A stretch of DNA of 64,000 nucleotides, taken from assembly GCF_003259155.1 (NCBI RefSeq), contig NZ_QGMQ01000010.1, positions 55,135-119,134 of the forward strand. Reading direction: 5' to 3'. The notes under the pieces are model-generated. The model was not told where the DNA came from. It saw only the letters and a program-made list of their open reading frames with translations, and did not search any database. Of this stretch, positions 18,147 through 29,928 are shown one piece after another. Made by a program: the position numbers and the translations under genes. The DNA comes from Marinimicrobium alkaliphilum (GTDB lineage Bacteria > Pseudomonadota > Gammaproteobacteria > Pseudomonadales > Cellvibrionaceae). The first letter of the stretch is position 1. Each line of letters starts with the position of its first letter.

Positions 18147-19094
18147 CTAAAGACTCGCAAGCAGCACAGCCAACACCAGTTGCGCAAAGTTCAAGCCCTG
18201 CGCCTTCGCGGCCATCGGCACCAGGCTGTGACTGGTCATGCCAGGCACGGTATTCACTTCCAGAACATAAAAACGTCCGGCACTGTCGGCCATCACATCC
18301 ACGCGTCCCCAACCCGAACAACCCAGCGCTTCAAACGCACTCAGGGCGAGCTGCTTCAGCTCATGCTCCTTGCTCGCACTCAAGCCACAGGGGCAGAGGT
18401 AACGCGTATCGTCCGCCACATACTTGGCGTCGTAGTCGTAAAAGCGATGATCCGTTTCCAGTTTGATCGCGGGCAAGGCTTCACCATCGAGCAAGGCCAC
18501 GGTGTACTCAGCGCCGGTAATAATCCGCTCGGCAAAAACACTGCCGTCATACTGGGCGGCATCGGCATACGCTTGAGCCAGCGCTTCGGCATTGTCGACC
18601 CGGGCCATGCCGATACTCGAACCTTCGTGCGCAGGCTTCACAATCACATCGCCACCGAGTTGCGAGAGCACGGCGGCCCAGTCACTGTCAGCGCGCAACA
18701 CGGTAAAGTCCGGGGTCGAAACGCCCACGCCGCGCCACAACTGTTTGCTCCGACGCTTGTCCATCGCCAGCGAGGAAGACTGTACGTCGCTGCCCGTGAA
18801 TGGAATACCCATAAACTCCAGCAGTGCCTGAATCCGGCCATCCTCACCACCGGGTCCGTGTAGAGCTATAAACGCCCGATCAATCTTCGCTTGCTGCAAG
18901 GCCGACACCACGTCGCCGCGGGTATCGATCGCAACGATCTCCACCCCCGCCTGCTCGAGAGCTTCGGTTACCGCCCGACCACTTTGCAGCGAGATCTCGC
19001 GCTCGGCCGACTGACCGCCGAAGAGCACACCCACGCGTCCGATGCGCTGTTTGAGCGCCGCGTCGACCGGAATATTCAATGCAGGCTTATCCAC
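18147..19094 (-). CDS. ddlB: D-alanine--D-alanine ligase
   Basis: The 315-residue ATP-grasp enzyme makes the D-Ala-D-Ala dipeptide for the peptidoglycan stem. Motifs are GGQSAEREISLQSG (26-39), HGPGGEDG (about 79-86), EGSSIGMARV and the C-terminal EVNTVPGMTSHSLVPMAA that binds Mg-ATP. The GTG start follows agaggtaat. The gene lies between murC and ftsQ as in other gammaproteobacteria. A second Ddl (DdlA) may exist elsewhere. Confidence 0.96.
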   Translation of the reverse strand: MDKPALNIPVDAALKQRIGRVGVLFGGQSAEREISLQSGRAVTEALEQAGVEIVAIDTRGDVVSALQQAKIDRAFIALHGPGGEDGRIQALLEFMGIPFTGSDVQSSSLAMDKRRSKQLWRGVGVSTPDFTVLRADSDWAAVLSQLGGDVIVKPAHEGSSIGMARVDNAEALAQAYADAAQYDGSVFAERIITGAEYTVALLDGEALPAIKLETDHRFYDYDAKYVADDTRYLCPCGLSASKEHELKQLALSAFEALGCSGWGRVDVMADSAGRFYVLEVNTVPGMTSHSLVPMAAKAQGLNFAQLVLAVLLASL

Positions 19095-19104
19095 ACATTA
19101 CCTC

Positions 19105-20526
19105 TTACTGCAATTGCCGTTTGGCCAGTTCATTGGCCAGGGCACCGACATTGCCGGCACCCTGGGTTATCACGATATCGCCGGGACGAGCAATGTCCTT
19201 GATGATCGCCGGTACACCGTCAATGCCTTCCACAAAAATGGGTTCAACCGCTCCTCGTGTGCGAATACTGCGACACAGGTGACGACCGTCAGCACCGGGA
19301 ATCGGATCCTCACCAGCGGGATAAACTTCAAGCATTACCAGCGCATCCACAGCCGACAACACCTCGACAAAATCCTCGTACAGGTCGCGTGTCCGACTGA
19401 AGCGGTGCGGCTGGTAAATCATCACCAGCCGACGCTCGGGCCAGCCATCGCGAATCGCCTTGATGGTGGCGGCCACTTCGGTCGGGTGGTGGCCATAGTC
19501 ATCCACCAACATGGCTTCACCCTCACCCACCGGGTAATGGCCATAGACTTGAAAGCGTCGACCCACGCCAGCGAAGTTTGCCAGGCCCTGCTGTATAGCC
19601 TTGTCACTCAGACCTTCATCGGTGGCGACAGCGACCACGGCGGTGGCATTCAGAACGTTGTGCACCCCCGGAATATTCAGGGTAATCGCCAATGGCTCGC
19701 GGCCCGGGCGCAACACCTCAAAGTGAGAGCTCATCTGGTCCTGTCGGACATTGACGGCGCGCACATCATTGCCTTCGTCAAAACCGTACATAATGGTTGG
19801 GCGCGCCACCGAACCGGCAATATCCTGCACCACCGGATCGTCACCACACATCACAGCCAGACCGTAGAAAGGCAGGTTGTGTAAGAACTCGATAAAGGTC
19901 TTCTTCAACACAGAGAAGTCCCCACCGTAGGTATCCATGTGATCGGCGTCGATATTGGTGATCACCGCCACCATCGGCTGCAGGTGCAAAAAGGAGGCAT
20001 CGCTCTCGTCCGCTTCGGCCACCAGGTAGCGACTCGCCCCCAATTGGGCGTTGCTGCCCGCACTGTTAACCAGTCCGCCGATAATGAACGTGGGGTGACT
20101 ACCAGCGGCGGCAAACACCGAGGCCATCAAACTGGTGGTAGTGGTTTTACCGTGGGTGCCCGCAACCGCAATACCGTGGCGATAGCGCATCAGCTCGCCG
20201 AGCATTTCAGCGCGACGTACCACGGGTACGCGCAGCTCGCGGGCGCGTGCCACCTCGGGGTTGCTCTGGGTAACGGCGGAGGAGTTCACCACTACGTCCG
20301 CCCCTTCAATATTGCTGGCCTGATGACCGATGAAGATCTTTGCACCCATGTTTGCCAGGCGCTGGGTTACGCTCGACTCTTTCAAGTCCGAGCCCGAAAT
20401 CTCGTACCCCTGGTTCAGCAGTACTTCCGCGATGCCACTCATGCCCGCGCCGCCAATCCCGACAAAATGAATGCGACGGATGCGGCGCATCTCAGGGACT
20501 TCGTAGTGTGCAATGGTTTTATCCAC
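19105..20526 (-). CDS. murC: UDP-N-acetylmuramate--L-alanine ligase MurC
   Basis: A 473-residue cytoplasmic Mur ligase that adds the first L-Ala of the stem peptide. A Rossmann motif ([17 protein letters not shown]) opens the UDP-binding domain, the P-loop [10 protein letters not shown] lies near residue 119, and the [10 protein letters not shown] motif lies near 343. The GTG start overlaps the end of murG by eight bases. ddlB follows ten bases later. Confidence 0.97.
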   Translation of the reverse strand: MDKTIAHYEVPEMRRIRRIHFVGIGGAGMSGIAEVLLNQGYEISGSDLKESSVTQRLANMGAKIFIGHQASNIEGADVVVNSSAVTQSNPEVARARELRVPVVRRAEMLGELMRYRHGIAVAGTHGKTTTTSLMASVFAAAGSHPTFIIGGLVNSAGSNAQLGASRYLVAEADESDASFLHLQPMVAVITNIDADHMDTYGGDFSVLKKTFIEFLHNLPFYGLAVMCGDDPVVQDIAGSVARPTIMYGFDEGNDVRAVNVRQDQMSSHFEVLRPGREPLAITLNIPGVHNVLNATAVVAVATDEGLSDKAIQQGLANFAGVGRRFQVYGHYPVGEGEAMLVDDYGHHPTEVAATIKAIRDGWPERRLVMIYQPHRFSRTRDLYEDFVEVLSAVDALVMLEVYPAGEDPIPGADGRHLCRSIRTRGAVEPIFVEGIDGVPAIIKDIARPGDIVITQGAGNVGALANELAKRQLQ

Positions 20527-21601
20527 GGGCTACCTCTTCACAATGATCGGCTACCTGTTCGGCAGCGTCGGGTTGGGCCAGGCGGCGCGCCTTCTCGGCC
20601 ATCGCACTCAAGCGCTGACGCTGCCCGCCCAACTCGGTTAACAGGGACGCGAGACTTCTCGGCGTCAGGTCGGCCTGAGGGCGCAGCAGTGCCGCTTCTT
20701 CGTCAGCCAGGATGCGTGCGTTGGCGCTCTGGTGGTCGTCGATCGCACTCGGCAAGGGAATCAATACCGAGGCCACACCCGCCGCCATCAATTCAGACAC
20801 CGTCAGGGCACCTGCGCGGCACACCACCACATCGGCCCAGGTATAGGCATTGGCCATATCGTCAATAAAGGCATCGACCTGCGCCTCGATGCCCACGGCG
20901 CGATAACGCGCCCGGGTTGTTTCCGCGTGACGCTTGCCACACTGGTGCCACAGCATCGGTCGGTCGTTGGGTGCCAGCTCGGCCAGCGCCTGGGGCATCA
21001 GGGTATTGATGGCTTCGGCACCGAGGCTGCCACCCAATACCAGCACCCGCAAGGGACCGCTGCCACGCTCGTGGTAACGCTCGCGCGGCGACGGCAGGGC
21101 CACGATGTCGGCACGGACCGGGTTACCCACAACCTGTGCGCCCGGAAATACACCGGGGAACGCCGTCAGTACCCGGGTCGCCACCCGCGCCAAAAGGCGA
21201 TTGGTGGTGCCGGCAATAGCGTTCTGTTCATGAATCACCAGTGGCTTGCGCAACAGCCGCGCCGCAACCCCGCCGGGGCCCGAGGCAAAGCCACCAAAAC
21301 CCACGACAAGCTGCGGGCGCCGTTTGCGCAACGCTCGCAGCGATTGCCACAGGGCGCCGGTTAAAAGAAACGGCGCTTTAACCAGCCCGAAGACTCCACG
21401 CCCGCGTACGCCTTCAATGCGCAGATAGTCCAATTCAAATCCCGCCGCAGGCACCAGCTCAGCCTCGACACCCTGGCGCGTTCCAAGCCAGGAAATTTGC
21501 GCACCCCGTGCTTTCAGCGCACGCGCCACCGCAAGTGCCGGAAACACGTGGCCACCGGTTCCCCCGGCCATAATCACAACGCGCAAGAGAGGCTCGGTCA
21601 T
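20519..21601 (-). CDS. murG: UDP-GlcNAc:undecaprenyl-PP-MurNAc-pentapeptide transferase MurG
   Basis: The 360-residue GT-B glycosyltransferase turns lipid I into lipid II on the inner face of the membrane. The Gly-rich loops [16 protein letters not shown] (11-26) and [17 protein letters not shown], and the donor-site run [24 protein letters not shown], are diagnostic. Its ATG overlaps the ftsW stop (ATGA), coupling translation of the lipid II maker and the SEDS glycosyltransferase. Confidence 0.97.
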   Translation of the reverse strand: MTEPLLRVVIMAGGTGGHVFPALAVARALKARGAQISWLGTRQGVEAELVPAAGFELDYLRIEGVRGRGVFGLVKAPFLLTGALWQSLRALRKRRPQLVVGFGGFASGPGGVAARLLRKPLVIHEQNAIAGTTNRLLARVATRVLTAFPGVFPGAQVVGNPVRADIVALPSPRERYHERGSGPLRVLVLGGSLGAEAINTLMPQALAELAPNDRPMLWHQCGKRHAETTRARYRAVGIEAQVDAFIDDMANAYTWADVVVCRAGALTVSELMAAGVASVLIPLPSAIDDHQSANARILADEEAALLRPQADLTPRSLASLLTELGGQRQRLSAMAEKARRLAQPDAAEQVADHCEEVARG

Positions 21602-22827
21602 TGGGCCACCTCCGGCATCAGGCTCAGTTCACGTCGCACCCGCGGTGGCCGTTGAACGCTGGCCACATGCGCAGCACGCAGCTCCAGTTCTACGCGCATC
21701 ACAAAGGCCATGGACAAGCAGCTGATCAGCAGACTACTGCCGCCGTAACTGATAAACGGCAGCGTCAAACCGGTAGTGGGCAGCAGCCCCGACGCTACAC
21801 CGATATTGATAAACACCTGGAAGGTGAACAGGATCGCCACCCCGAAGGCCGCGAACCCGGAAAACAGTCGATCGGCGCGAATGCTTTCACGCGCGATCAT
21901 AAACATGCGCCAAATCAGTACTGAAAACAGCACGATCACCAGTAACGCACCCAGCAAGCCAAACTCTTCCGCGATAATCGCGAAGATGAAATCCGTGTGT
22001 GCCTCGGGCAGGAAAAACAGTTTCTGCAAACTGTTGCCCAACCCCATGCCCGACCACTCACCCCGGCCAAAGGCGATCAGCGACTGTGTCAGCTGGTAGC
22101 CCGAGCCGAACTGATCCGCCCAAGGATCAGACACTGACAGCAACCGACGCAAACGGTAGGGCTGCGCATACGCCAGCGCCAACATTGCGCCACCGCCGCC
22201 AATGCCGAGCAGTAAGAGATGATGCAGGCGCACACCGGCAATAAACATGATCGCACCCACAGTGGCACACAGCACCACGGCGCTGCCAAAATCCGGTTCC
22301 AATATCAGCAACAGCACCATCAGACACAACACCACCACCGGCTTGAAAAAGCCCTGGCTGAAATAGCTCAACAGGTGCTGACGCCGCATGAAGTAACCGG
22401 CAAAAAAGATCACCGCCCCGAACTTGGCAATTTCCGACACCTGCACATTGAACATGCCGATACTGATCCAGCGGCGACTGCCGTTGACCTCGCGCCCGAT
22501 ACCAGGAATCAGCACCAGTACCAGAAAGATCAGACTGAAGATAAGCAACCAGCCGCTGTAACGCTGCCACAGCTGCATGGGCACCAAAAGCACCAAAAAG
22601 GCGAGGCTCAATCCCATCACGGCGTAAGTGATATGACGTTTCGTAAAGAACCAGGCGTCTCCGTAGTGCAGTGCGGCGCTGCTGACCGACGCCGAGGCCA
22701 CCATGACCAAGCCGATGGAAATCAGCGCCAGGGTAATCAACAGCAGGATTCGATCCGGGCCGCTGAGCAACAGCTCGCGCTGTTCAGTGACAAACGCCAT
22801 CGCTTTGTCGAAAAGGCTACGCACCAT
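21598..22827 (-). CDS. ftsW: SEDS peptidoglycan glycosyltransferase FtsW
   Basis: A 409-residue protein with about ten membrane helices of the SEDS family, which polymerises septal glycan together with PBP3 (FtsI). The signature [18 protein letters not shown] lies near residue 353, and [11 protein letters not shown] and [11 protein letters not shown] are also family hallmarks. It overlaps murD by 11 bp and murG by 4 bp. The length is normal. Confidence 0.96.
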   Translation of the reverse strand: MVRSLFDKAMAFVTEQRELLLSGPDRILLLITLALISIGLVMVASASVSSAALHYGDAWFFTKRHITYAVMGLSLAFLVLLVPMQLWQRYSGWLLIFSLIFLVLVLIPGIGREVNGSRRWISIGMFNVQVSEIAKFGAVIFFAGYFMRRQHLLSYFSQGFFKPVVVLCLMVLLLILEPDFGSAVVLCATVGAIMFIAGVRLHHLLLLGIGGGGAMLALAYAQPYRLRRLLSVSDPWADQFGSGYQLTQSLIAFGRGEWSGMGLGNSLQKLFFLPEAHTDFIFAIIAEEFGLLGALLVIVLFSVLIWRMFMIARESIRADRLFSGFAAFGVAILFTFQVFINIGVASGLLPTTGLTLPFISYGGSSLLISCLSMAFVMRVELELRAAHVASVQRPPRVRRELSLMPEVAQ

Positions 22828-24178
22828 CGCACAACCTCCTTACCGCGCGGGCGAATACTTCACCGCGCTCCACAAAGCCGCTGTACATATCGAAACTGGC
22901 ACAGGCGGGCGACAGCAACACGGTATCCCCCGGTTGTGCCAACCCGCGCGCTTGCGCTACAGCCTCTTCCATAGACTGAGCGCGCTGCACCGGCGCAGCT
23001 TCACCGAGAGCGTGCTCCAGCAAGGGCGCATCGCGTCCAATCAATACCAGTGCGCGCACATGCGCGGCGACTGCTGCGCGCAACGCACTGAAATCGGCAC
23101 CCTTGCCTTCGCCACCGGCAATCAGAATCAGCTTCCCGTCCGGACGCGCCAGACCGTTGATGGCCGCAAGAGTCGCACCGACGTTGGTGCCCTTGGAATC
23201 GTTGATATAGTCGACATCTTCCCAACGACCGATCCACTCACAGCGGTGCGCCAAACCAGGGAAGGCGCGCAATGTTTCCAGCATGGCCGCCATCGGCAGG
23301 CCGACGGCTTGCCCCAAGGCCAGCGCCGCCAGGGCATTATCGATATTGTGCTTACCTTTAATCGCCAACTCGGCTACCGGCATCAGGGGCTTAAGCTCCC
23401 AGGCCAGCCATGACTTGCCATCGCGTTCCAGCACACCAAAGCTGCGGAACTCCGCCGGGCCACCAAAAAATACGGGCCGGGCACCCGCCGCCAGAGGCGG
23501 GTGTGTCAGAATGTCATTGCGATTGACCACGACCTGCTCGGCGCCGGTGTACACCCGCAGCTTGGCGGCGTGGTAGGCGGGCATACCCGCGTAACGATCC
23601 ATATGATCGGCGCTGATATTGAGAATGGTCGCGACTTTGGCGTTGAGCTTGGTGACCGTCTCGAGCTGAAAGCTGGACAGCTCCATTACATACAACTCGA
23701 CACTGTCGTCGATCAGATCCAGCGCGGGCGTACCCAAGTTGCCGCCCACGGCAACATTAATGCCTGCCTTGCGCGCCATCTCGCCCACCAACGTGGTCAC
23801 GGTGCTTTTGGCGTTGGATCCGGTAATGGCCACCATGGGTGCATGAATGGCGCGCGCAAAAAGTTCGATATCGCCCACCAGGGCAACGCCAGCGGCTTTG
23901 GCCGCTTGCAGAGCCGGGGTCGACAGAGACACGCCTGGACTGACGATAATCTCATCAAAGCTTTCCAGCCCCTGCTGATCGAGTGCGCCGGTATGCACCG
24001 CCACCCCGGGGAAGTCCCGGGCGATCACGTCCAGGTTCGGAGCGTCGACACGGGTGTCAAAGAACACAAACGGCTGCCCCTGACGCACCAGATAGCGCGC
24101 CACAGACAAGCCCGTGGCGCCAGTGCCCACGATGGCTTTCAGTCTGCTTGTGGCAATCAGTTGGCTCACATTGCTCAC
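22817..24178 (-). CDS. murD: UDP-N-acetylmuramoyl-L-alanine--D-glutamate ligase MurD
   Basis: The 453-residue Mur ligase adds D-Glu to UDP-MurNAc-Ala. [14 protein letters not shown] opens the N-terminal domain, the ATP loop [15 protein letters not shown] lies near residue 118, and the metal/ligand motifs [10 protein letters not shown] and [11 protein letters not shown] follow. GTG 24178 is used as the start, with ggagttg about 12 bases ahead; another in-frame GTG lies close by. mraY is 17 bp upstream in the same direction. Confidence 0.96.
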   Translation of the reverse strand: MSNVSQLIATSRLKAIVGTGATGLSVARYLVRQGQPFVFFDTRVDAPNLDVIARDFPGVAVHTGALDQQGLESFDEIIVSPGVSLSTPALQAAKAAGVALVGDIELFARAIHAPMVAITGSNAKSTVTTLVGEMARKAGINVAVGGNLGTPALDLIDDSVELYVMELSSFQLETVTKLNAKVATILNISADHMDRYAGMPAYHAAKLRVYTGAEQVVVNRNDILTHPPLAAGARPVFFGGPAEFRSFGVLERDGKSWLAWELKPLMPVAELAIKGKHNIDNALAALALGQAVGLPMAAMLETLRAFPGLAHRCEWIGRWEDVDYINDSKGTNVGATLAAINGLARPDGKLILIAGGEGKGADFSALRAAVAAHVRALVLIGRDAPLLEHALGEAAPVQRAQSMEEAVAQARGLAQPGDTVLLSPACASFDMYSGFVERGEVFARAVRRLCDGA

Positions 24179-24195
24179 CCGTTCTACAACTCCCG

Positions 24196-25278
24196 TTAAC
24201 GCAGTTTCAGTGTCGCCAGCCCTACCAGGACCAGCATGACGGTAATGATCCAGAAGCGCACAATCACGCGCGGTTCCGGCCAGCCTTTCAATTCAAAATG
24301 ATGGTGTAGCGGCGCCATACGGAAAATGCGCCGCCCGGTAAGCTTGTAGGAGCCCACCTGCAAAATGACGGAGACGGTCTCCACCACAAAAATCCCGCCC
24401 ATGATGAAGAGCACAATCTCGTGACGCACAATCACCGCAATGATGCCCAGCGCCGCGCCCAGCGCGAGCGCACCCACATCGCCCATAAAGACTTGCGCGG
24501 GGTAGGTGTTGAACCAGAGAAAACCCAACCCGGCACCGATCAACGCCGCACAGAAAATCACCAGCTCGCCCGCACCCGGAACATGAGCAATATGCAAGTA
24601 AGTCGCGAACTCGATATGCCCGACCAGGTAGGCAATCACCCCCAGGGCGCCGCCGACCATGACCGTCGGCATAATCGCCAGACCGTCGAGACCGTCGGTC
24701 AGGTTTACCGCGTTGCTCGACCCGACCACCACAAAGTACGTGAGCACGATGTAAAACAGCCCCAGCTCGATGGCGATGTCTTTAAAAAACGGAATGAACA
24801 GCTGGGTTTCCACCGGGCTGACCGCTGTCATATACAGGAAGGTCGCAGCACCGAGACCGGCTACGGATTGCCAGAAGTACTTCCAGCGTGCCGGCAGGCC
24901 GCGGGAATTGGATTGCACCACTTTGCGGTAGTCATCCACCCAGCCCACCAAACCAAAGATACCGGTCACCAAAAGCACCACCCAGACATAACGGTTGCTC
25001 AAATCTGTCCACAACAGGGTACTGATAAAAATGGCGGCCAGAATCAGGGTGCCGCCCATGGTCGGCGTACCGGACTTACTCAGGTGTGACTGCGGCCCGT
25101 CGTCGCGCACGGCTTGACCAATCTGCAAATAATTCAGGCGGCGAATCATCCAGGGGCCGAGCATCAACGAAATAATCAATGCGGTCAGTACGCCCAGAAT
25201 CGAACGGATCGATAAATACTGAAACACGGCAAAAAAGCGCAGGTGCTCCTGCAACTGTGCGGTCAGCCAAACTAACAT
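24196..25278 (-). CDS. mraY: Phospho-MurNAc-pentapeptide transferase MraY
   Basis: A 360-residue integral membrane enzyme of about ten helices that makes lipid I by joining UDP-MurNAc-pentapeptide to undecaprenyl phosphate. Aspartate motifs are [22 protein letters not shown] and [13 protein letters not shown]; the [11 protein letters not shown] motif lies near the C-terminus. The length equals that of E. coli MraY. The ATG overlaps murF by seven bases. Confidence 0.97.
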   Translation of the reverse strand: MLVWLTAQLQEHLRFFAVFQYLSIRSILGVLTALIISLMLGPWMIRRLNYLQIGQAVRDDGPQSHLSKSGTPTMGGTLILAAIFISTLLWTDLSNRYVWVVLLVTGIFGLVGWVDDYRKVVQSNSRGLPARWKYFWQSVAGLGAATFLYMTAVSPVETQLFIPFFKDIAIELGLFYIVLTYFVVVGSSNAVNLTDGLDGLAIMPTVMVGGALGVIAYLVGHIEFATYLHIAHVPGAGELVIFCAALIGAGLGFLWFNTYPAQVFMGDVGALALGAALGIIAVIVRHEIVLFIMGGIFVVETVSVILQVGSYKLTGRRIFRMAPLHHHFELKGWPEPRVIVRFWIITVMLVLVGLATLKLR

Positions 25279-26639
25279 GGGCGATTGTCTCCACGGTCCA
25301 GTAACGCATTGACGACATCATCCATGCGACTACTGCGCGATCCTTTAATCAAAATATTCATCTCTTTGTGCACGGATTCTTTGAGCGCCGCGATCAGGTC
25401 GCCGTGCGCTTGAAAATGTTTGGTCTGATGACCAAAGGCGGTACTCGCGTGTTCGCTCAAGGTGCCCAGAGTCCACAAGGCATCGATGCCGCGCTCGTGC
25501 GCATAGCGACCCACTTCTGCATGCATGGCGGCGGCGTCTTCGCCCAGCTCGGCCATATCCCCCAGCACCAGCCAACGCTCGCCTGGCTGGGCCGCGAGCA
25601 CATCAATGGCCGCACGCACTGATCCGGGATTGGCGTTGTAGCTGTCATCGATAATCAGTGCACCGGCTGTACCGCGCAGGCGAGACATGCGCCCAGCCAC
25701 CGGCGTAAAGTCGTTCAGTCCGGCGGCAATGGCCGCCAGTGTGGCGCCGGCCGCGTACGCACAGGCCGCTGCCGCGAGAGCGTTGCGTACATTGTGCTCG
25801 CCGTCGGCGGTCAACTGGACGGCGAGAGCCCCTTCCGGGGTCACCAGCTCAAACGTCTGTTGGCCCGCGCTCGCGCTCAGGTCGCGGACGAAAAAGTCGG
25901 CGCGCTCGTCGCGCAACGCATAGGTCAGCGGTTTAACTTCAGGCAACCGCTCCAGGTGGTAGCCGGCAAAGCTGTCATCGAGATTGATGATCGCCGTACC
26001 GCCCGCCTGCAAACCACGATAGATTTCGCCTTTGGCCTCGGCCACGCCCTGGAGCGAACCAAAACCTTCAATGTGTGCGGCCATGACGTTATTGACCAGA
26101 GCAATCTGCGGGCGGGCCAAGGTACACAAGTAGGCTATTTCGCCGGGACCACTGGCTCCCATTTCGATAATGCCGTAGCGATGTTCGGGTGCCAGCTCGA
26201 GTAGGGTCAGCGGCACACCGATGTGGTTGTTCAAATTCCCCCGGGTCGCCAGGGTGGGGCCGCACTGCGCCAGAATACCCGCAAGCATGGTTTTGACCGT
26301 GGTTTTGCCGCTGCTGCCGGTAATGGCCACCACCGGACCCTCAAACTGGGCACGGTTGTAGGCACCGATTCCGCCGAGTGCCAAGGTGGTATCTTTAACC
26401 ACCCATTGCGGTGTCGCCAATCCCGAATCCGGAGTGTCCACCACCAGCGCGCAGGCTTTTTCGGCGGCCTGCGCCAAAAACCGGTGGGCATCAAAACGTT
26501 CGCCACGCAGCGCCACGAACAGGTCACCCGCCTGCAATTGGCGGGTATCGGTGCTCACCCGGGTAAAGCTGACACTCTGGCCTTGCAGCCAGCCCGGCAG
26601 CTGTTGCGCCAGTTCATTCAGGTGCAGCGGCCGCATCAT
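25272..26639 (-). CDS. murF: UDP-MurNAc-tripeptide--D-alanyl-D-alanine ligase MurF
   Basis: The 455-residue Mur ligase attaches D-Ala-D-Ala, the ddlB product, to complete the pentapeptide. The P-loop [15 protein letters not shown] lies near residue 105, the Mg/Lys region [12 protein letters not shown] near 160, and [16 protein letters not shown] near 330. Overlapping ATG codons at 26639 and 26636 leave the exact start open by one residue. The ATGA overlap with the murE stop shows coupling. Confidence 0.97.
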   Translation of the reverse strand: MMRPLHLNELAQQLPGWLQGQSVSFTRVSTDTRQLQAGDLFVALRGERFDAHRFLAQAAEKACALVVDTPDSGLATPQWVVKDTTLALGGIGAYNRAQFEGPVVAITGSSGKTTVKTMLAGILAQCGPTLATRGNLNNHIGVPLTLLELAPEHRYGIIEMGASGPGEIAYLCTLARPQIALVNNVMAAHIEGFGSLQGVAEAKGEIYRGLQAGGTAIINLDDSFAGYHLERLPEVKPLTYALRDERADFFVRDLSASAGQQTFELVTPEGALAVQLTADGEHNVRNALAAAACAYAAGATLAAIAAGLNDFTPVAGRMSRLRGTAGALIIDDSYNANPGSVRAAIDVLAAQPGERWLVLGDMAELGEDAAAMHAEVGRYAHERGIDALWTLGTLSEHASTAFGHQTKHFQAHGDLIAALKESVHKEMNILIKGSRSSRMDDVVNALLDRGDNRPC

Positions 26640-28204
26640 GAGCGCACCTCCTGCAAGCGGGCGAAACGACGCTGCAACGCCAGACGGCTCTGCTTTACGT
26701 CGCTGAAAGGCAGGGTTTGATCACCAAAAATCTGATAGTCCTCGTGGCCCTTGCCCGCGATCAATACGGTATCGCCGGGGTGCGCTTGCTGCACGGCCAG
26801 GTCGATGGCCTGCGCCCGGTCGGCAATCACCAGACAACCGTTGGGGTTGTGCATACCGCGCACGATGTCAGCCACGATCGTGGCGGGATCTTCGGTGCGC
26901 GGATTGTCGTTGGTAACGACCACGCAATCACTCAAGCGTTCAGCACTGCGTCCCATTTCAGGGCGCTTACCGGTATCCCGATCACCGCCACACCCGAACA
27001 CGCACCACAAGCGTCCCTGTTCACGGCGCCCCTGCAACGCCTGGAGTACGGTTTCAAGCGCGGCGGGTGTGTGCGCGTAATCGACGATGACGCCGACATC
27101 CTGGGCCGAGGCAGTATCGAGCGTGACAGCTTCCATGCGCCCGGGTGCGGGCTGCAGCAGCGGCAACGCTTCGACCAGCGCGGCAAAGTCCACGCCTTGC
27201 GCGCCCGCTGCAGCAATGACTGCCAACAGATTACTCAGGGCAAAGTCGCCCACCAGAGCAGTGCGTACACGCGCCTCACCCCAGGGGGACGTCAACATGA
27301 ATTCGGTACCGGTTGCCTGCGCCTGCAGATCGCGCGCGCGCACGTCGGCAGCGGCATCCGTCAGACTGTAGGTGATACCCGTAACACCCTCAGGCAACTG
27401 TGTTTGCAGGCTGCTCGCCCAGGTGTCATCCAGGTTCAGCACGGCCGTCTGCAACCCGCGCGCCTTGAGTAGCTGCGCTTTGGCATCGCCGTAGCGGGTC
27501 ATGTCACCGTGGTAATCCAGATGATCGCGACTGAGATTGGTAAAGATGGCAACATCAAAGCGCACACTCGCCGCCCGGTGCTGCACCAGGCTGTGAGACG
27601 ACACCTCCATCACGACGGCGTCGGCGCCGCGCTCGCGCGCCTCAGCCAGGCGTTGTTGAACCGCAATGGCGTCCGGGGTCGTCAGACCGGTGGCATCCAG
27701 GCGACGGAGCGCACCGGGCAGGTCGTCAGCGCCCGTTGGCAGCACCCCAAACCCGAGCGTACCCAACACGCCTGCGGGCTGCCCGGTGAGCGCGAGCAGC
27801 TGACCGAGCAATAACGTGCAACTGGTTTTTCCGTTGGTACCGGTCACCCCAGTAACGTGCAGTTGGGCGCTGGGTTCGCCCCAGAAACGTCCGGCGATGG
27901 CGCTGAGCTCCGCCGCCAAGGTCGGCACACACAGGTGCGGTACCGACGATTCCACTTCCCGGTAGTCGTCATCATCGGATTGCGCCAGAATAGCCGCGGC
28001 GCCCGCCGTGATGGCCTGTTCGATAAACAAGCGGCCATCGTGGGCTTGCCCGGGAATGGCCACAAACACGTCACCGGTGCGCACCCGTCGACTGTCGAGG
28101 GTCAAACCTCTGACTTCGCAGCGTGCAGCGCACTCAGAAAGCGGTAGCCCCGGCAGCAGGTCTGCCAGGGCCAGGGCGGTGGGTTGCGCGGAAGCTGTCA
28201 TCAC
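26636..28204 (-). CDS. murE: UDP-MurNAc-L-Ala-D-Glu--meso-diaminopimelate ligase MurE
   Basis: The 522-residue Mur ligase adds the third stem residue. The motif DNPRTEDP near residue 424 is the signature of the meso-DAP specific type; Lys-adding enzymes carry a different residue set. The organism therefore makes meso-DAP peptidoglycan. The P-loop GVTGTNGKTSCT lies near residue 120. The start is GTG 28204, with ggagg eight bases ahead, or the adjacent ATG 28201. It overlaps the ftsI stop. At 522 residues it is slightly longer than E. coli MurE (495). Confidence 0.97.
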   Translation of the reverse strand: MMTASAQPTALALADLLPGLPLSECAARCEVRGLTLDSRRVRTGDVFVAIPGQAHDGRLFIEQAITAGAAAILAQSDDDDYREVESSVPHLCVPTLAAELSAIAGRFWGEPSAQLHVTGVTGTNGKTSCTLLLGQLLALTGQPAGVLGTLGFGVLPTGADDLPGALRRLDATGLTTPDAIAVQQRLAEARERGADAVVMEVSSHSLVQHRAASVRFDVAIFTNLSRDHLDYHGDMTRYGDAKAQLLKARGLQTAVLNLDDTWASSLQTQLPEGVTGITYSLTDAAADVRARDLQAQATGTEFMLTSPWGEARVRTALVGDFALSNLLAVIAAAGAQGVDFAALVEALPLLQPAPGRMEAVTLDTASAQDVGVIVDYAHTPAALETVLQALQGRREQGRLWCVFGCGGDRDTGKRPEMGRSAERLSDCVVVTNDNPRTEDPATIVADIVRGMHNPNGCLVIADRAQAIDLAVQQAHPGDTVLIAGKGHEDYQIFGDQTLPFSDVKQSRLALQRRFARLQEVRS

Positions 28205-29928
28205 GAGATCGGCCTCCGCGGTGGTAGTTTTTCCACATAGTTGTCGCGCTGACGCGGCGGCTCCTGCAACAAGCGCAGCGCGCCTTCGGCGACCCGGGAG
28301 AAAACCGGTGCCGCTACCTGACCGCCAAAGTAGGCTTCGGTAGCAGGCTCATCAATCACCACTACCGCGACAATGCGCGGATTCTCGGCCGGGGCATAAC
28401 CGGCAAAGGAAGCGATATAGCGATCATCGTCATAACCCTGCAAGCCCACCTTGTGGACGGTGCCGGTTTTACCTGCCACTGAATAGGCATCGGTACGCGC
28501 GCGGTGACCGGTACCATCGCGGGTCACCGCCTGCTCAAGCATACGATTGATCTGGCTCACCAGCTCCCGATTGACCACGGGCTGCCCGGCGGGCGGCTCG
28601 TCCATGCGCAACAGACTGACGGGCCGCTTGATACCGCCGTTCGCCAATACGCCATAGGCTTGCGCCAACTGCGTCGTGGTAGCGCTGATACCGTAACCAA
28701 AGGAATAGGTCGCCTTCTGAATGGCGCGCCACCGATCATAGTTCGGCAGCGCGCCGACGCCTTCGCCGGGAAAACCGGTGCCGGTGCCCTGCCCCAGGCC
28801 CAGACGGTAGTACATACTGCGAATGACTTCCGGCTCCATATTCATGGCCATTTTTGCCATCGCCACCTGACTGGATTTCGCAATCACACCGGCCATATCC
28901 AGATCCCCGTAATTGACCGGGTCGGTCAGGGTGTGGCCGCCCACACGGATGTGGCCGGGCGCGGTATTGAAGCGGCTGTTATACCGGTAATCGCCAGATT
29001 CCAACGCCGCCATCACCGCAAAGGGCTTGACCGTAGAGCCGGGCTCAAACATATCGGTCAGCGCGCGATTGCGCAATAAATCGCCACGAAGATTACTGCG
29101 GTCATTGGGGTTGTAGACCGGCTGATTGACCATCGCGAGAATTTCACCGGTCTGGGCATCCATAATCACCATGGAACCGGCACGGGCACGGTTTTCGTGC
29201 ACGGCCGAACGCAGCTCCCGATGCGCCAGGTATTGCAGGCGTAGATCAATGCTCAGTGTGAGGTTGTTGCCCGGGCGCGCGGAGCGCAGCAGTTGATGCT
29301 CGCGTACGGTGTGACCGTGACGATCCTTGATGACCTGGCGCGCGCCGTTTTCCCCTGCGAGCCAGGCGTCGTAGGCCAGCTCGATGCCTTCCTGACCCCG
29401 ATCGTCGATATCGGTCATGCCCACCAGGTGTGCCGCCACTTCGCCCGCCGGGTAGAAACGCCGGTATTCGCGCTGGCTGTAAACGCCGGGAATGTTCAGC
29501 GCGAGAATTTCGTCCGCCGCGTGAGGGGTCATATGGCGCTGCAGGTACATGAACTCACGCCCGGCAAAACGCCCCATGCGCGACTCCAGATCGGCATTGG
29601 ACCAGCCGAGCGCGCGCGCCAGCTCGCTCCAACGTTGCGGTGTTTCTGCCAGCTCGCGCGGATTGGCCCAGAGCGTTGTCACTGGCGTGCTCACCGCCAG
29701 CGGTTCGCCGTTGCGGTCGGTAATCACACCACGGGAGGCGTTGATAGTCTCAGTGCGTAGAGTGCGCGCCTGGCCCTGCCCCTGCAAAAAGGTAAAGCCA
29801 CGCTCGTTGCCGGGCAGAACCTGCAAGTCCGCGACCCGCCAAACCAGCGAACCTGCCAGCCCGGCCAAAACAAGAATGACACCGTAGAAGCGCCAGCGCG
29901 CGATGGGAATACGTTTTGGGGCCTTCAT
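28201..29928 (-). CDS. ftsI: Septal transpeptidase FtsI (penicillin-binding protein 3)
   Basis: The 575-residue class B PBP crosslinks septal peptidoglycan. It has one N-terminal membrane helix (about 13-33), a pedestal domain with RGVITDRNGEPLAVSTP (66-82), and a transpeptidase domain with the nucleophile motif S298-T-V-K301 and K487-T-G489. The second active-site motif, normally SxN, reads S352-S-Q354. The Asn-to-Gln change is unusual, although the surrounding frame is intact. The ATG overlaps the ftsL stop by four bases. Its partner FtsW lies further along the same operon. Confidence 0.96.
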   Translation of the reverse strand: MKAPKRIPIARWRFYGVILVLAGLAGSLVWRVADLQVLPGNERGFTFLQGQGQARTLRTETINASRGVITDRNGEPLAVSTPVTTLWANPRELAETPQRWSELARALGWSNADLESRMGRFAGREFMYLQRHMTPHAADEILALNIPGVYSQREYRRFYPAGEVAAHLVGMTDIDDRGQEGIELAYDAWLAGENGARQVIKDRHGHTVREHQLLRSARPGNNLTLSIDLRLQYLAHRELRSAVHENRARAGSMVIMDAQTGEILAMVNQPVYNPNDRSNLRGDLLRNRALTDMFEPGSTVKPFAVMAALESGDYRYNSRFNTAPGHIRVGGHTLTDPVNYGDLDMAGVIAKSSQVAMAKMAMNMEPEVIRSMYYRLGLGQGTGTGFPGEGVGALPNYDRWRAIQKATYSFGYGISATTTQLAQAYGVLANGGIKRPVSLLRMDEPPAGQPVVNRELVSQINRMLEQAVTRDGTGHRARTDAYSVAGKTGTVHKVGLQGYDDDRYIASFAGYAPAENPRIVAVVVIDEPATEAYFGGQVAAPVFSRVAEGALRLLQEPPRQRDNYVEKLPPRRPIS

